Origin: Siphlonurus alternatus
Taxonomy: Eukaryota; Arthropoda; Insecta; Ephemeroptera; Siphlonuridae
Assembly (NCBI GenBank): GCA_949825025.1
Contig: OX463780.1
Coordinates: forward strand, 42,760,979-42,824,978
DNA length: 64,000 bases
Direction of reading: 5' to 3'
The position numbers and the translations under genes are program-made. Positions within the stretch are counted from its first letter, which is position 1. Each line of letters begins with the position of its first letter. The notes beneath the pieces are model-generated. The model ran no database searches and was not told the DNA's origin. It saw only the letters and a program-made list of their open reading frames with translations. Shown piece by piece: positions 12,651 to 26,000 of the stretch.

Positions 12651-15600
12651 ATGTTGGGGTTTCTACCCTCGATATCAACATGGCTGTCAGTCACTCTGGC
12701 TCTGACCACCGTTGCTTTCTCGCTGTTGTATTATTATTTCACCAACACCTTCGGACACTGGAAGAAAAAGGGTGTGAAGTTCGTCAAGCCATTTCCTTTC
12801 GTCGGCTCGATGCTTCCTCTGATGTCATTGAAGGTCCACATGATGGACTTCTTTCAGCAAATGTACAATGACCTCGATGGGGAGTCCTTCGCGGGCTACT
12901 ATCAGTCGCGTTCTCCGGTCCTGCTGGTGAGGGACCCTGAGCTGGTCAAGAGCGTTCTGGTCAAGGACTTCGCGCACTTTGTCGACCACGGCTTCAAGGT
13001 AAGCTCGGTACTCATCAGTGGCGGGAACAATACAAGAGAGGGGGTTATATATAAGTTAAACCATTAATTTATTATTATTTATTTTATAGTTAAACCCTCC
13101 CTTAATTGAATTCAGTGTAGGATAAAATTATAAAATACATGATGTTGGGTCTACCATGATTCTTCTAGTTACAACCTCCAACCCTCGTATAATAAAGAAC
13201 AACCTCTGAATGTATTTTTCTGTTCTCCACTGCATGGTACAATACCCTCACTATATATTATACATATTACGATATTATACATATCACACTAAATTTTTAG
13301 ATGCTGAATTGGTTTTCAGTACTTTATGTCAGTTATACAAAATTGCTCCAGCCAGTACAAAATTTCTCCAGTTTCGTCTTACATCCAGCACTTTTGACCT
13401 ATAAAACACTTATTTCAAGTACAAATTTGGTACTGAAAAAAAGAGAGTAAAAAAAAGTACAACAAATTAACTCTCTTTTTTCAGTACCAAATTTGTACTT
13501 GGATTAATTAAGTGTTTTATAGGTCAAAAGTGCTGGATGTAAGACGAAACTGGAGCAATTTTGTACTGACATAAAGTACTGAAACCATGAATTCAGCATC
13601 TAAAAATTTGATATTACTATAAAGAAAATAAATAATAGTACATTTCTTACGTTGTACCCTCGAAAATAACTTCAAATTTAAATACAAAAACTTTAATTTT
13701 AACTATATTTGACATAAATTGAAGTTCTTCATAGATAGATTACTGCATGACAATGTAAAAAAAAAGGAAAAAAAATAGCAATTTGGAGTATAATAATTTT
13801 ATAATTATTACATGTTTGGGTTTTTATGCGTAACAAATTTTGCAATAACCTCATGTTTCTCATCATAAATATTAATTATATTGTTTATAATTATCTTAGA
13901 TATATAAAAAATGTATTTATAAGAAAATTTAATGCTAATAATTACATTCACAACGAAGCTTTAATCTTCTAACAAAATTGCAGCCTTTATTTAAAGTTGA
14001 AGAAACCAAGGTCAAACTAATTGCTGAAAAACTGTCTAACTTCGTAGCTACATGAGGAAGCCGACCCTTTACAATGCAAGAGCTTATTTAATTTGAACGG
14101 TCAGCGCTGGAAGGACATGAGAGCCAAGTTAACCCCGACCTTCACGTCGGGTCGTATGAAGGCCATGTTCCCGCTGATGCTCGAGTGCACAGAGAACCTC
14201 GAGCACCACTTCGCGGGGGAGGCCAAGAGCGGAGAGGTGTTTGACCTCAAGGTACGTACATTCAATTAAATAAGTGAGGGAAATCTGACACAATTTCAAT
14301 GTTGCAGGATATTCTGTCTCGCTACACCACTGACATAATTGGAACATGTGCCTTCGGTGTGAAATGTGATTCAATTAATGATCCTAAATGCCAATTCCAT
14401 GTTATGGGTAAGAAAGTTATGGAAATGGACTTTTGGAAAAGCATAAAATTAAGTTTATTGTTTTTTGTTCCTGAGGTAAGAAAAAATAAATAAATGATAT
14501 AATATTATTAATAATAATACTATATTTTATCAACAGATCGGTGTTCTCTTTCGAATCGGTTTCTTATCAAAAGAAATTACCGAATTCTTCCGCAACTTGG
14601 TTCGTGATATCATGGTTATGCGTGCAAAGACAGGCGAGACTCGCAAGGACTTCATGCAGCTGCTGATCGAACTTAAGGACAAAGGACGATTGTCACCTGA
14701 GGAAGGGGATAAGGACGACCAGACCGATGATCTCTCAGCCCCGAGCAGTCGCCTGAGTATGCAGTTTGTCCACAATGTGATACTGATATTTGTTGACATT
14801 CTCGCTGTCTTTAGAACTGAGCCACGATGACGTCACAGCACATGCCACGGTGTTTTTCCTCGCCGGCTTGGAAACGTCCTCCACCGTGATGAGTTTCGCG
14901 CTCCTCGAGCTCGCCGCCAACCCTGACGTGCAGAGGAAGGCCCAGACCGAGATTGACGAGGTACTGCAGCGCCACGATGGCATGCTCTCGTACCAGGCTA
15001 TCCAGGAGATGCATTACCTAGACTGGGTCATGTTTGGTGAGTTACAGGTGCATGTAGATTGGATATATGTTTGATATATGTTTAGTAACACTGCTAACTT
15101 GTGCACATGCACTCACGCAATTAGTGTGAGTCTTGCTCAACCATCTTGTCTTGAAGTTGGATAATTTGTTCAGCATCAAAATAATATAGAAGATACAATG
15201 TTTCGTTGTTTCTAACCTCGTGATGAGAGATGGTAAGGCAAGATGATTAATTTTTAATTTAAGTGCATTGATAAATAAGCTCTAATAATTTTGCTGTAGA
15301 AACGATGAGAAAGTACCCTCCAGTACCAACTCTAATGAGAGAATGCACCAAGAACTACGTCATCCCAGGGTCGGAGGTCATCATAGAGAAGGGCATGCTC
15401 GTCACCTTGCCCATTCACGCTCTGCAGAACGACCCCAAGTACTTCCCCGACCCTGACCTCTTTGACCCTGAGCGTTTTAGTGACGATCAACGCAGTCAGA
15501 AGAACCAGTTCGTGTACATGCCTTTCGGCGAGGGACCGAGACAATGCATTGGTAAGATCTTAATTAACAATCAGTTTTATATAATTAATAGAACAGCTTT

Positions 15601-16152
15601 GTTACCTTCATCGCATTGGATTTTTTTTAATGCATGTCTGAGAGTGTAGATCTAAAGCTTTAGTGCTAGAATAACACAAAAGCTTCTTATTTTATTAAAA
15701 TTATAATGTCCATAATGAAAATTCAAATGTGTTAATTCCGATTTAAAAAAAAAAAAAAAAAAATGTGAAGCGCAAAATATATCATTTTAAATTTAAATAA
15801 TATATGTCTGTTATTATTGTAACCTTGAGAAAGTATAAAACAGAAATAATTAAAGCACGGTAAAAATGATTTGCTGCACGTTGAACAAAGTTGCAGTTTA
15901 AATTGATTAGAGAATATATCTAATACACTCTATGAAAACATTTTTATCGCAATTTTTCACTATACAATTATCGTTGTTTCAGGTAATCGTTTCGCCATGC
16001 TGGAGTCCAAGCTGGGTCTCCTCGCGGTGCTGCAAAGGTTCGACCTGCACCCAGCGTCCCCGCTCACCTTTCCTCTCCACATGGACCCCAAGATGTTCAA
16101 CATGACCCCCAAGGAGGGTTTCAAGTTCAAAGTCACCGCACGACAGCAGTGA
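12651..16152 (+). CDS. Cytochrome P450, CYP3-clan-like (gene 2), 527 aa
   Basis: Tandem paralogue of the gene at 7490. Coding exons: 12651-12998, 14048-14251, 14308-14475, 14537-14756, 14815-15036, 15300-15551, 15983-16152. Exons 1-3, 5 and 6 are identical in length to those of gene 1 (348, 204, 168, 222 and 252 nt) and all phases match, so the pair arose by whole-gene duplication. Motifs: N-terminal anchor at about 8-35; WKDMR in the C-helix; AGLETSS in the I-helix (Leu where gene 1 has Phe); ETMR (388-391); PERF (444-447); PFGEGPRQCIG with haem Cys470. Introns 2-4 are 56-61 bp; intron 1 carries a 321-bp hairpin. A broken third copy sits at 55-226. Likely active; substrate unknown. Confidence 0.93.
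13290..13610. repeat. 321-bp hairpin in intron 1 of P450 gene 2
   Basis: Long inverted repeat: AAATTTTTAGATGCTGAATT at the left is matched in reverse complement at the right end; inner arms share CAGTACCAAATTTGTACTT and AAGTGTTTTATAGGTCAAAA. The small loop is near 13450-13465. It is a MITE-like palindrome, absent from the equivalent intron of gene 1 (7838-8069), so it arrived after the duplication or was lost from gene 1. Confidence 0.85.
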
Positions 16153-16431
16153 GAAATGTCATTTTGAATGCGGCAGGCAACATATAATTGTAAAAGAAGA
16201 AACAAAATACGTTTTTGCTGTGAGAAGAATACTTCATCATTATAACTCAAAATTAAAAGCAATTTTTTTTCTTAGTATTTTGCTTCAATTAAAGCCCATC
16301 TACACATATATAAAGTTGCATGGTGATCGATATAGTTTTATAAAGCTCAACATTTTTTTTCCCATATAACACGTACATAATATATAATAATGTTGATTTA
16401 TCCATCACAATCAATTGATTATATATACCCG

Positions 16432-16462
<31 letters not shown>

Positions 16463-16991
16463 ATAAAATCTCGGTTTTATAGCTGAATATGCCAGTATAT
16501 AACTTGTAATAAATATAATTGGAAAAAGCTTTCGCCTGAGAACTGCAAGCTGCAACCCGCTATACTCACCTGCTGAAAGAGTTGCCTATTATAGTTAATA
16601 ATTTTTGACGAACAGGTCATCGAAACCCATATTATTATAAATTATAAAGTATGTGAGGAAAATACATTATAATTTACATACATTAATATAATAATTATAT
16701 CTAAATTATTGGATGTTATGAGCTTTAATAATATGTCAGCATTAAATTGTAAGCATCACAAAAATTATAAGAGATAGCAGCACAGTGCAGCCTAAAAATT
16801 TTATTCATTGGAATAATATAGCCTCTAGCGGTTAATTCTGTAACTACCAACATCAAATGTTCACTTTTATTTATCATTTTTTAGTATTTTATTTGAAATG
16901 AAAAAAGAAAAGAATACAGTAATATCAACAACCAAGAAATCGATAACTCAATTATTTTGAGGGATGTTTCTTCTATACAGTCGGAGCTTTG

Positions 16992-16996
16992 TCAGT
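16992..16996 (+). promoter_or_regulatory. Candidate initiator (TCAGT) of DRC7
   Basis: An exact arthropod initiator TCAGT lies 64 nt before the DRC7 start codon, in a short GC-richer patch. No TATA box is visible about 30 bp upstream. A motif match only; transcript ends would decide. Confidence 0.3.
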
Positions 16997-17057
16997 GGCC
17001 TGGGAAAGCCGTAGAGCGAATACCTCCAGGGAACCGTACAATATTTTAATAGTAAAT

Positions 17058-20000
17058 ATGGAAATAATAAGTGATATAAATAATTCCAGTGAAATAATTG
17101 TTGCTCAGGGTACTTTATTTGATAGAAAGATTACTAAACAAGTAAAAAATAAAAATGTACAAAAACTTCATAAACCGGTGTGTGGGAATACATCACGTAT
17201 AAAACTTTGTTGGCCGGAAGAAAGTAAACCTCAAGAATCGTAAGTTTGATTTTTTTTAATGTAAATTTAATTTTTTTCGATTATTTATGAAACAGGAAAA
17301 AAAATGCATGAAAGGGTGAATTTTTTAACCAAAATTTCTTTTGTAATTTAAATCTTATTAATTATATTAAACATGTAATAAAAGTGCTGTGTGCGTTATA
17401 AATTATCTCTGGAATAATTTTCTATGCACTTATTCATCACAATAAAAAAAAACTCTTAAAATTATAAAAATTTAATCGATAAATTTTATTATTTTAATAA
17501 TGACTGCGAAAAGGAAAATTGTGTTTTTTTTTTTTTTAAAATAAATAATGTAATGATGACCTCTTAGTAGTACATTAAATGCACAACAGGTGGCGCTTGT
17601 GTTCCATTTATGAATACAAGTAATAATATATACCCGGGATTAGTTTGAAAGTTTTTTTCTCATCGATACCTTTTTTTTCTTATCGTGATCGTGCGCGCAC
17701 ATGACTGCTCTTTCTTTATCTATTTATTAAAATTCTTAATGTTCTTTAAATAAAATATTCCAAGCATCTAATTATTTCCTTTCTATTAATATATCTATTA
17801 TATAATAATATATACTATCATTTTACATATTTAAGTTTTTTTTTTTTTAATATTTACTACATGCTATCTATAATAATTTAATAACTGTTATTAATTCATG
17901 ACCTACCTTACTATTTATTTTTTTTCTCTCTTTATTATGAATTACAGATCTGATCTACCTTTATCCTACAGAAGCAACAGTGAAAAAGAAAAACTTGCTT
18001 TGTGGCATGCTGAAAATTTTAGACTTCAAATTAATTCTACCTATCCAAATCGAGCACCTCTCTTACTTGCTGCTCGTAATGAATGTGGAGTACAGGTATG
18101 ACAAAAAGAACATTAAAACATTGAATTACTTTGACTGCAATTGCAATTTTATTATTATTTTTCTTTACATACATATAACTCAAATAGTGATGATACTGGA
18201 CTTTTTTTTTTAATACTTCAAACATAATCTTTAGTATTTCGAAATATTTTACTTGCAACATTTTTTTGTTTTACAACAATAGTCTACAGAGTACACATTA
18301 TTAGAATGTTTATTTCCTAACTATTTGTTTCTTTTCTTTTTTTATTATTATAATAGATAGGATATATATATCTATAATTATTAATCCACAAATCAAAACA
18401 AAATTTAAACATCGATCGTTTCTGTACAGACATCAAATTAACACGGTTTTTATTTTGATAGTAAAATTGTGGCAACATTTAATTCATAATGTCAAATCAA
18501 GAAAAACAAAAAATATACAAAAAGGTAAACAAAAATTGAAAATTTAAAATGTCCCTTCAGGTACATTTCACAGCTCTAAGCAGTCAGTATTTAGGCTACT
18601 ATTTAAGTTAGTCAATGCATATTTTTGTTAATTAATAATGTGATAGTAAAAAAGATTGTCGAGTGGCACATTAGTGTGGTGTTTAAGATGAGTCATTATT
18701 GTAATTAAATACTGGAAAGATGATACATATTTTGTTATGTTTCATTATTATTTTTATACCAGTTACGACTGCTATGAGCTATGATGAATGAAATCACAAA
18801 AAATTGGCTCTTTAATTTAATCTAATTTATAAGCTCTGTCTATTGCCTACTATTAAGCTATATAAATGCAATTGGGTATTTTTTTTAACACTTTCTTATG
18901 TAATTATTTTAATATTAACTAGGATTCAGAAAAAACATTATTCTCGGTTATATAATTGTTATATGTAGTTATTATTTAGTGCCAGAATACAATAAATCAA
19001 ATGTTATTATTACGAAACTTTATTTCCAAAGGGGAAATCAAAATAATGAAACAAATTTGGGAAGACCATCACGACACTATTTTTAGGGAACGTCAACAAT
19101 GTTTACCCTGTGAATGGCTAAATTTTGAGGAGCTGTCAGACTCGACAGGACATATCACAATATCGCGAGCTCCTCTTCAAAAAATAATCAAACATAATGT
19201 ATGAAATTTTTGTTTATGCACTAAAATAAGAAGTTGCAAAATTTTCTTTAAAACAATTGCTTTTTAGTACTTAACCAATATATTTTTTATATTTACAATT
19301 TACAAACATAATTTTGAATATATTTATGTTTTTTTATAGTTTTATAATTTATAATATGGAATTACTTTTCATTATTTTCATACAAGACAAAAAAAAATAT
19401 GATAATTAATTATTTTGTACATTATTATCATCTAGACACCAATTCATTTAATAAATATTGATGTACTATAAATGGAATATTTATATTACTATTAGCTATT
19501 ATGGCAAAAAAATTATTTAAATCATGAATTAAAGGAACAGATAACATTTAAAAAAAAAAATAATAATAAAAATAATTAATGAGATCATTAGCCCCATCAT
19601 CTCATGGTTACAGAAGTTGGTGAGCAGCTTCCTGCGAGCCACCGCTCTACCCTACCCGGAGTTGGGGGACTGGCGGGGCATTGCTGGCTTCGTGGCTGAC
19701 CACTTGGCCCTTGACCCTTTGAATCCACCCACACAACTCGTGAGTACGCACGGCGCGTCACTTATACGCCATAATAAGAACAAAAATTGAGCAAATTATA
19801 AATCAATTTATAAGACAAAAATGAGTCAATTTTTTTTATATTCATTTTCCTTACAAAATTAAAATTGGAATAATAATTGTTTTTAAGTTAACAATAAAAT
19901 TAATTTCATTATAGTTACAAAAAAGAAACATACGCTGAGTATAATCATTAGATGGCAGCACTTGCATTTAAATCAGTCTCCAAATTAAATATTATACGTG

Positions 20001-23000
20001 ATTTATGTGATCTTAATGGAAATTAGCAATACAAAAAATAATAACTTTACACTGAAAGCTAGAACAAATTAAGAGACGGAACATTACACCTGGAATGCAA
20101 TAATAATCAAAAAAATATTGACTTCAGTCCGTTAATTAATAATTATAATGTGAGAACGTAGCAAAGTGATCATGCGTATAATGAATTTAAATAATTATGC
20201 AGTTTTGAGAGTTATTTTATATTTACATTTATTACAGTTACCTTTCTACTGTCAATACATGCTCTTTTAATTCATTATTGTGAGCTTTGAGCTAATTACA
20301 AAAAGAAGAAAAAAGTATGGTGTAAAAATGAGAATTTTAGGATAATTATAATTAATGGAGAATTTATCCATTTAAGTTTCGTAAATAATAATATCATTGC
20401 TCGATATCTGAGCTATCTGTATAGGAAAGCAAGAAGGGGTATTATGATTGTATTCTCGGACCTATGACTTGTCGCGGTTTGCTGCGGCCTTGGCACGGCG
20501 CGCGGCACAAGCTCGCACGTTGTTGAGCAAGTAGCGGAACTGCAAGATCTGCAACGCAGTCACCGAGGGGTCAGAGCAGCAGTCAAGCCAGCGCAGGAAT
20601 TTCTCGCCGTGAGCCACGGCATCGGCCGCGGTCAGAGGAGGCTCATCGTCCTCGTCGTCAGACGGATCCTCGGGCATGGCAGCAGAGGTCATGACCGCGT
20701 GCGAGGCGGGCATCAGCACAGGGTGCGATGGCAAAGCGTGATGCGCGGGTGAAGGGCCATGAACTGGAATGTGTGCCGGGGCAGGGATGTGCGTATGAGC
20801 TGGGGCCGGAGTATGGGCAGGGGCGGGGGTACGAATTGGAGCAAGGACAGGTGCAACGGACGACGGGGTAGCACGATTTGTTGTTGTTAACAATGGCAGA
20901 GCACAATCCGCAGCTTTCATCTTACCATGAAGGGCATCCGGTGCAGTAAGACCATAGCGTTTGTACCAACGCCAGAACCAACCAGTGCTTGGGTTGAGGT
21001 CAGCAGCCGCGCTCGTTACCATAGCACCCGTTGTAGCAGCGACTGCGGCAGCTGCAGCTGCGGCCACGGCAGCCGCAGAGGCCGACTTGGCCGAAGAAGG
21101 CTGCTGCTGTTGTTGTTGCTGCTGCTGCTGGACCTGCTGGCAGAGTTGCTCGCTCAACCCGGCCACGTGCTGTTGCTGCTGCCTTAGCCAGTACCACAAC
21201 GCCTCGTCCAGCTCCGGGTCCTTCACGGGGTCGCTACCGCTTCGAACGCGCTTCGTTGAAGGCCCCACGACATCCAGAGTCCCGTTGCAAAGTCCTGTAA
21301 GTCCATCACCAATATTGATACCTCCTTGATTCTCATCCTCAGTTGAAGAATAACGAAGTTTGTCCTCACTTTTGCACCACCCACGCAGTGTAGACTCCGG
21401 TACTCCAATATCACGAGCGACTGAAGCTTTTGATTCACCTTCGTTCACACGTTGAATTGCGTCCAATTTATCTTGAACTGAAAACTGTTGTAACTGACGT
21501 TTAATTGAGACACGCTTGATTGACGTCGCCATCACGGTCGGTCGCTCGTCAGCTAGGTATATTACACAACACGCACAGTCACGTATGTCACAACGATGAT
21601 TTTATCCTCCACTCTGCTCGCAAGCTTCTCTCAAACTGTGCTGTCGCCTCGCGCCGCGGTCCGCCGCCGCGTTGCTCGCTGGTACTGCCGCAATAGCTCC
21701 ACCCACAAACCGTATTGGCGCGAAACCAACGTCCAATCAGAATTCTCGCCAATTTTACTCAAATGTTTTTCAACAAGTACTGCGCTCTTTTGCCAAATGA
21801 TTCAAACAAAAAAGTAAGAAGAAAAAAGTTGATACGATACAGCAGCGCGATGATTTGTAATCAAGTTTTGAGTATGAATCAAAGAAAAGTACATAAACAC
21901 TGTGGAAACTCGCGAGCAGGACTGACGGAGGTGCTAGTGGCAAGTCGCGGGTCCTCTCTCTCTCTCTCCCCCTCCCTTCTCTCCTCCTTTGTTAGATCAA
22001 TAACCCCCTAGCCCACTGGCTTTGGCTCGCCCGCCTGGGTGGACACTGCCCGCGGCTGCTGCCAGCGCGACGACGGCGGTGGCGCGGCGCGGGGGAGGGT
22101 GGGTTGCCACGGTAACCGGGTTGGGGGGAGCGGGGGGCACGACGAACGCGGTGGTGGCGGCGGGCGGCAGCTGGGCCCTCGCGCTGAGTAAGCTCCACGA
22201 AACTTCTTCCTCCAACCACCCCCTCCTCCTACTCTGTCCGTCCGTCACACAAATTCCGCCTAACGACCTCAGCTCCTAATGTGCACCGCGCGCGCACTCA
22301 TCCTCTCATTTCGTCATCAACGTAATTCAACTCTATCAAACAAAAAAGGACCAAAGGAAAAACATCGACATAAAAAATATATCATTACGATGACGAGAGT
22401 AGTAGAACATAAAATAAATATACTAAAGAAATCAAAACAAATAACAGCTGATTTTTTAAAGGGCAACTTTTTTTTATCAAGTATTTTTTATTTACTTTTT
22501 ATTTATTTTTTTCTGTTGAAACTAGTTGAGTATTTTACTCGAGTCGCGATTTCAATGTTGAAGTGCTCGCCGCGAGTAGATATCACGAAGCAGGTCTCTA
22601 GAGATTTTAAGCGCAATGCTGGCGAACACTGCGGGTAAAGGAGGCTGCTGCTGGCTGCTTACGCGTCCCCCTGCCTGGTTTATTGTTATACAACACCCTA
22701 TATAGCGGCAGCAGGATTGTAGAGCGCGGCGCGACGAAGGCGAGGGCAAGCTTGCGAGCGAACGACGGCGGTCCGCGGTAACAGCAGGCAGTGATGCGAG
22801 GCGCGGGGAGTTGGCGGGTGAGGGGGGAGGGAGGTTGGCAAGGGACGCGGTGACGGCGGACCCGCGGGGGCTGGCAGGCCAAGCTCGCTCACAAGCAGGC
22901 GGTCAGTCACGTGACGCCACCCGCCAGGTGGCCTCCAGCAGCTTTGTGGGGTCGAGCAAGCGAACGAGCGGGCGCCGGGGCGCGGCGGGTGAGCTGAGGC

Positions 23001-26000
23001 TGAGAGAGCGACCGAGCAAGCGGAAAGGAAGGGACGCGGTGGTGGCAGCGGCGAGAGAGCCTGCGAGAGCAACATCACGGGAGGAGCAGGCAAAGAGAAG
23101 GGTCAGATGAGGGGAGAGAGAGGCGGCTCAACGGCAAGACGCGACGGCGCCATTATCCTCGTTGGCAAGCAAGCTTGCTCCGTCGTCGCGGCATGGGAAA
23201 CAAGCAGAGAGAGATCGCGAACCTCGCGACTTTGCTCTCACACAAACCTCGCAGCGTCAGCCTCCCTCCTCCCCCTTCTATATAGCCTCAGACCAACCCC
23301 TATCATCCTATACTGCAGTCATCTGCAACCCTTTTTTTTTCTTCTCGTAACTTTTTTTTTTTTTTTTATCATCCTATAAGGTTCGCGAGTCATCAACGGA
23401 AAAAAGAAATAACCTAAAAACCTTTTACGTTTTAAGAATATTAGAACAAGAAATAAGTATATAAAACTATTCCGCAATTTTTAACATAAAAAGATTTTAT
23501 CATCATCTGTTTACAAACAATAAATATACATTATGTAAAAAAAAAAAAAGCACAAGAAAAAAGTTTATCCTTTAGGCGATGAAACGAGAGCAAAGTTGAT
23601 ATGTGAGTTATATAGACCAAGAGGTAGACGGCGAGAGATGACGACGACTTTTGTGATATTTCAAACCACTGACTGAGTGCGCACGTGCAAAGTTTACTTT
23701 ATGGGATTCCGTCGTCTACTCTTCTTTTATATCGTCACAGCAGCAGCTCTCTCGCAAATTCTTTATTCTCTCCTGCTCTCTTTCTGCACAGCTGATCGGT
23801 GTTTTTATATCGCCTCTCAATCTCCGTCGACTTATCGACCCTCAAGTATAATATACAAAATAAAGACATCACATCTTTTTATTTCAACCACCTTCTATTA
23901 TGAAAACTACGTACAGTTGTTGTGTAAGTGAGACAAAAAGAAATAATATTTATCTTCTTTGTTATAAATTATTATGTAAACAGAGACATAGTAATTAACT
24001 TTACACTTTTGCTTTTACTAAATGAAATCAAACACCATAGTTGTTGGCTTGTTAAAAGTTGTTGTATAGCAGTGGTAGTAGATCATTTAAAAAGCACTTA
24101 ATAAAGTACCGTATAAAACTACAAGTTATGTGTAGTATTTAAATCCTTATGGAGATTGCTCAATTGACCGTTTTATAATAACAGCTGTTTTTAAAAGGAT
24201 TGAAGGAGAGAGAGAGCGGAGAGAGAAAAAAAGAGAAAGAGGGGAATTTTAAAAGACAATAAACATTACTAATAACATAATAAAACTTCCAGCCAAATAT
24301 TAAAGCTGCTATCCTACTCTTTACTATAACACGGATTTTTTTTTCTCTCCCTTCTAAAACATAAAATTTATATTATAAAATAATAATTACACTTTTCTGG
24401 TTAATAAATACATCCTAAAAGTTCGCTCTTTATTTAAAGACGTGGTAGGGGAAAAAATACAATGAGGATTAAATTGATTCTCAACCCTATTTCAATAGCG
24501 GTGAGAAAGTTCACAACGAGTTCAAATTGGAAAGGTCAGAAAGGCCTTCTTGTTATGTAAATAACTAAAATATTTTCACCCCTGCATATTTTTTTACTAT
24601 ACAAAATTATTGTTTACCTTCTAACATAAAAAACATGAAAGGAGAGATATTATATTTCACATTTACAACACTAGAGCATTTTAATATGAGACCATCAGCT
24701 TCAAAACCACATGATCTAAAAAAAAATTAATAATATAACACTGCACTATATTTGTATTTCTCTCATGCTAACACACGCGGGGGAAAAAATAGAATTATAA
24801 ATGTATAATATATATTTATTATAATTATTATATAACGATAAAATAGCTTATTATCAGGTTTAAAAAAAAACGCTTAAAATTAACTCTTAAATATTTTGTA
24901 TATAAACAAGACTTCTTTTTTATTTGATATAACATAAAATATAATATATTTATTATTATATATAAAAAATTAAATATATAATTATTATATAGTTGTGTAT
25001 ATTGAATGATATAAATTTAAGCATGATATGCATAAAAATGTCAAAAAGGAAAAACAACACAAATCAATCTTGCATGCGTTTGCTACATTTTTGTTTTGTT
25101 TTTACTTTTTTTTTTTTTTATTTAAATTTATTATTTACTCTTTGTCATCCTCTCATTACCTGTGCGTTGGAGTAAATTTTGTATTTTGAATATTTTTTTT
25201 ATATTTATGTACTGTCCTACGATCGTTATCAAAGTGTTAAAAAGTTAAATTAGAAAACTGACAGGTTTTCCCAAAGAATGATTTGCGGATGATATAATAA
25301 TGACACTGACGAGACAGCGTCAGCATCACGCGCGAAAAGTGAATACCGTCCCTATAACATTTCCGATCAATATTCCGCAATATGCGAAAATCGCGAGGAA
25401 TAATATTGTTTTATATTTTTTGTATTCAAAAAGATAATATATATAGCTAATAAAATAACAGATTAAAATCATTAAAAAAATATTCTATTTTTCTATAGCA
25501 TTTTGCATGCAAGGGATAATTTAAAATTATCATCTGCTACTCCCCTCCCCCCCCCCTCTTCAAATACAAATAATTAGTTTTAAATTTTAATCCATTATTT
25601 GTATACCAAATAGACCAAATTTCGTCGTTTAGTGACGCTCTCAAAGTATTTGTAATAGTATATGTCTGGTGTTGGTTAATGCACAATCGATCGATTCATG
25701 CATGAATTAAAAACCTGCGATGAAGATGGAAACATCTGTGTAAATGGTTCGTCTTTTTTTTTTTGAAAGTCTGCACTGCTGTGCATTTATATGAACAGTT
25801 AAGAAACTGTTAATTACAAAATTAATATCGAACAATATATACCATTTCATTCATAATTATGATATGTGTTATAATGTGTAGTATGTACAAGTACAAATAT
25901 ATGATTAAGTGACTAAAATTATCAGGCTTCTTTTTTTTTTTTTCTTATTTTAGAATACGTATTATACCTTATACATATTATTATTCTTTTTTATGACTAT

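Noticed and set aside
20927..21329. Plus-strand frames opposite the pipsqueak gene, including Cys- and Leu-rich runs
   Set aside because: Shadows of the polyGln/polyAla coding repeats on the minus strand.
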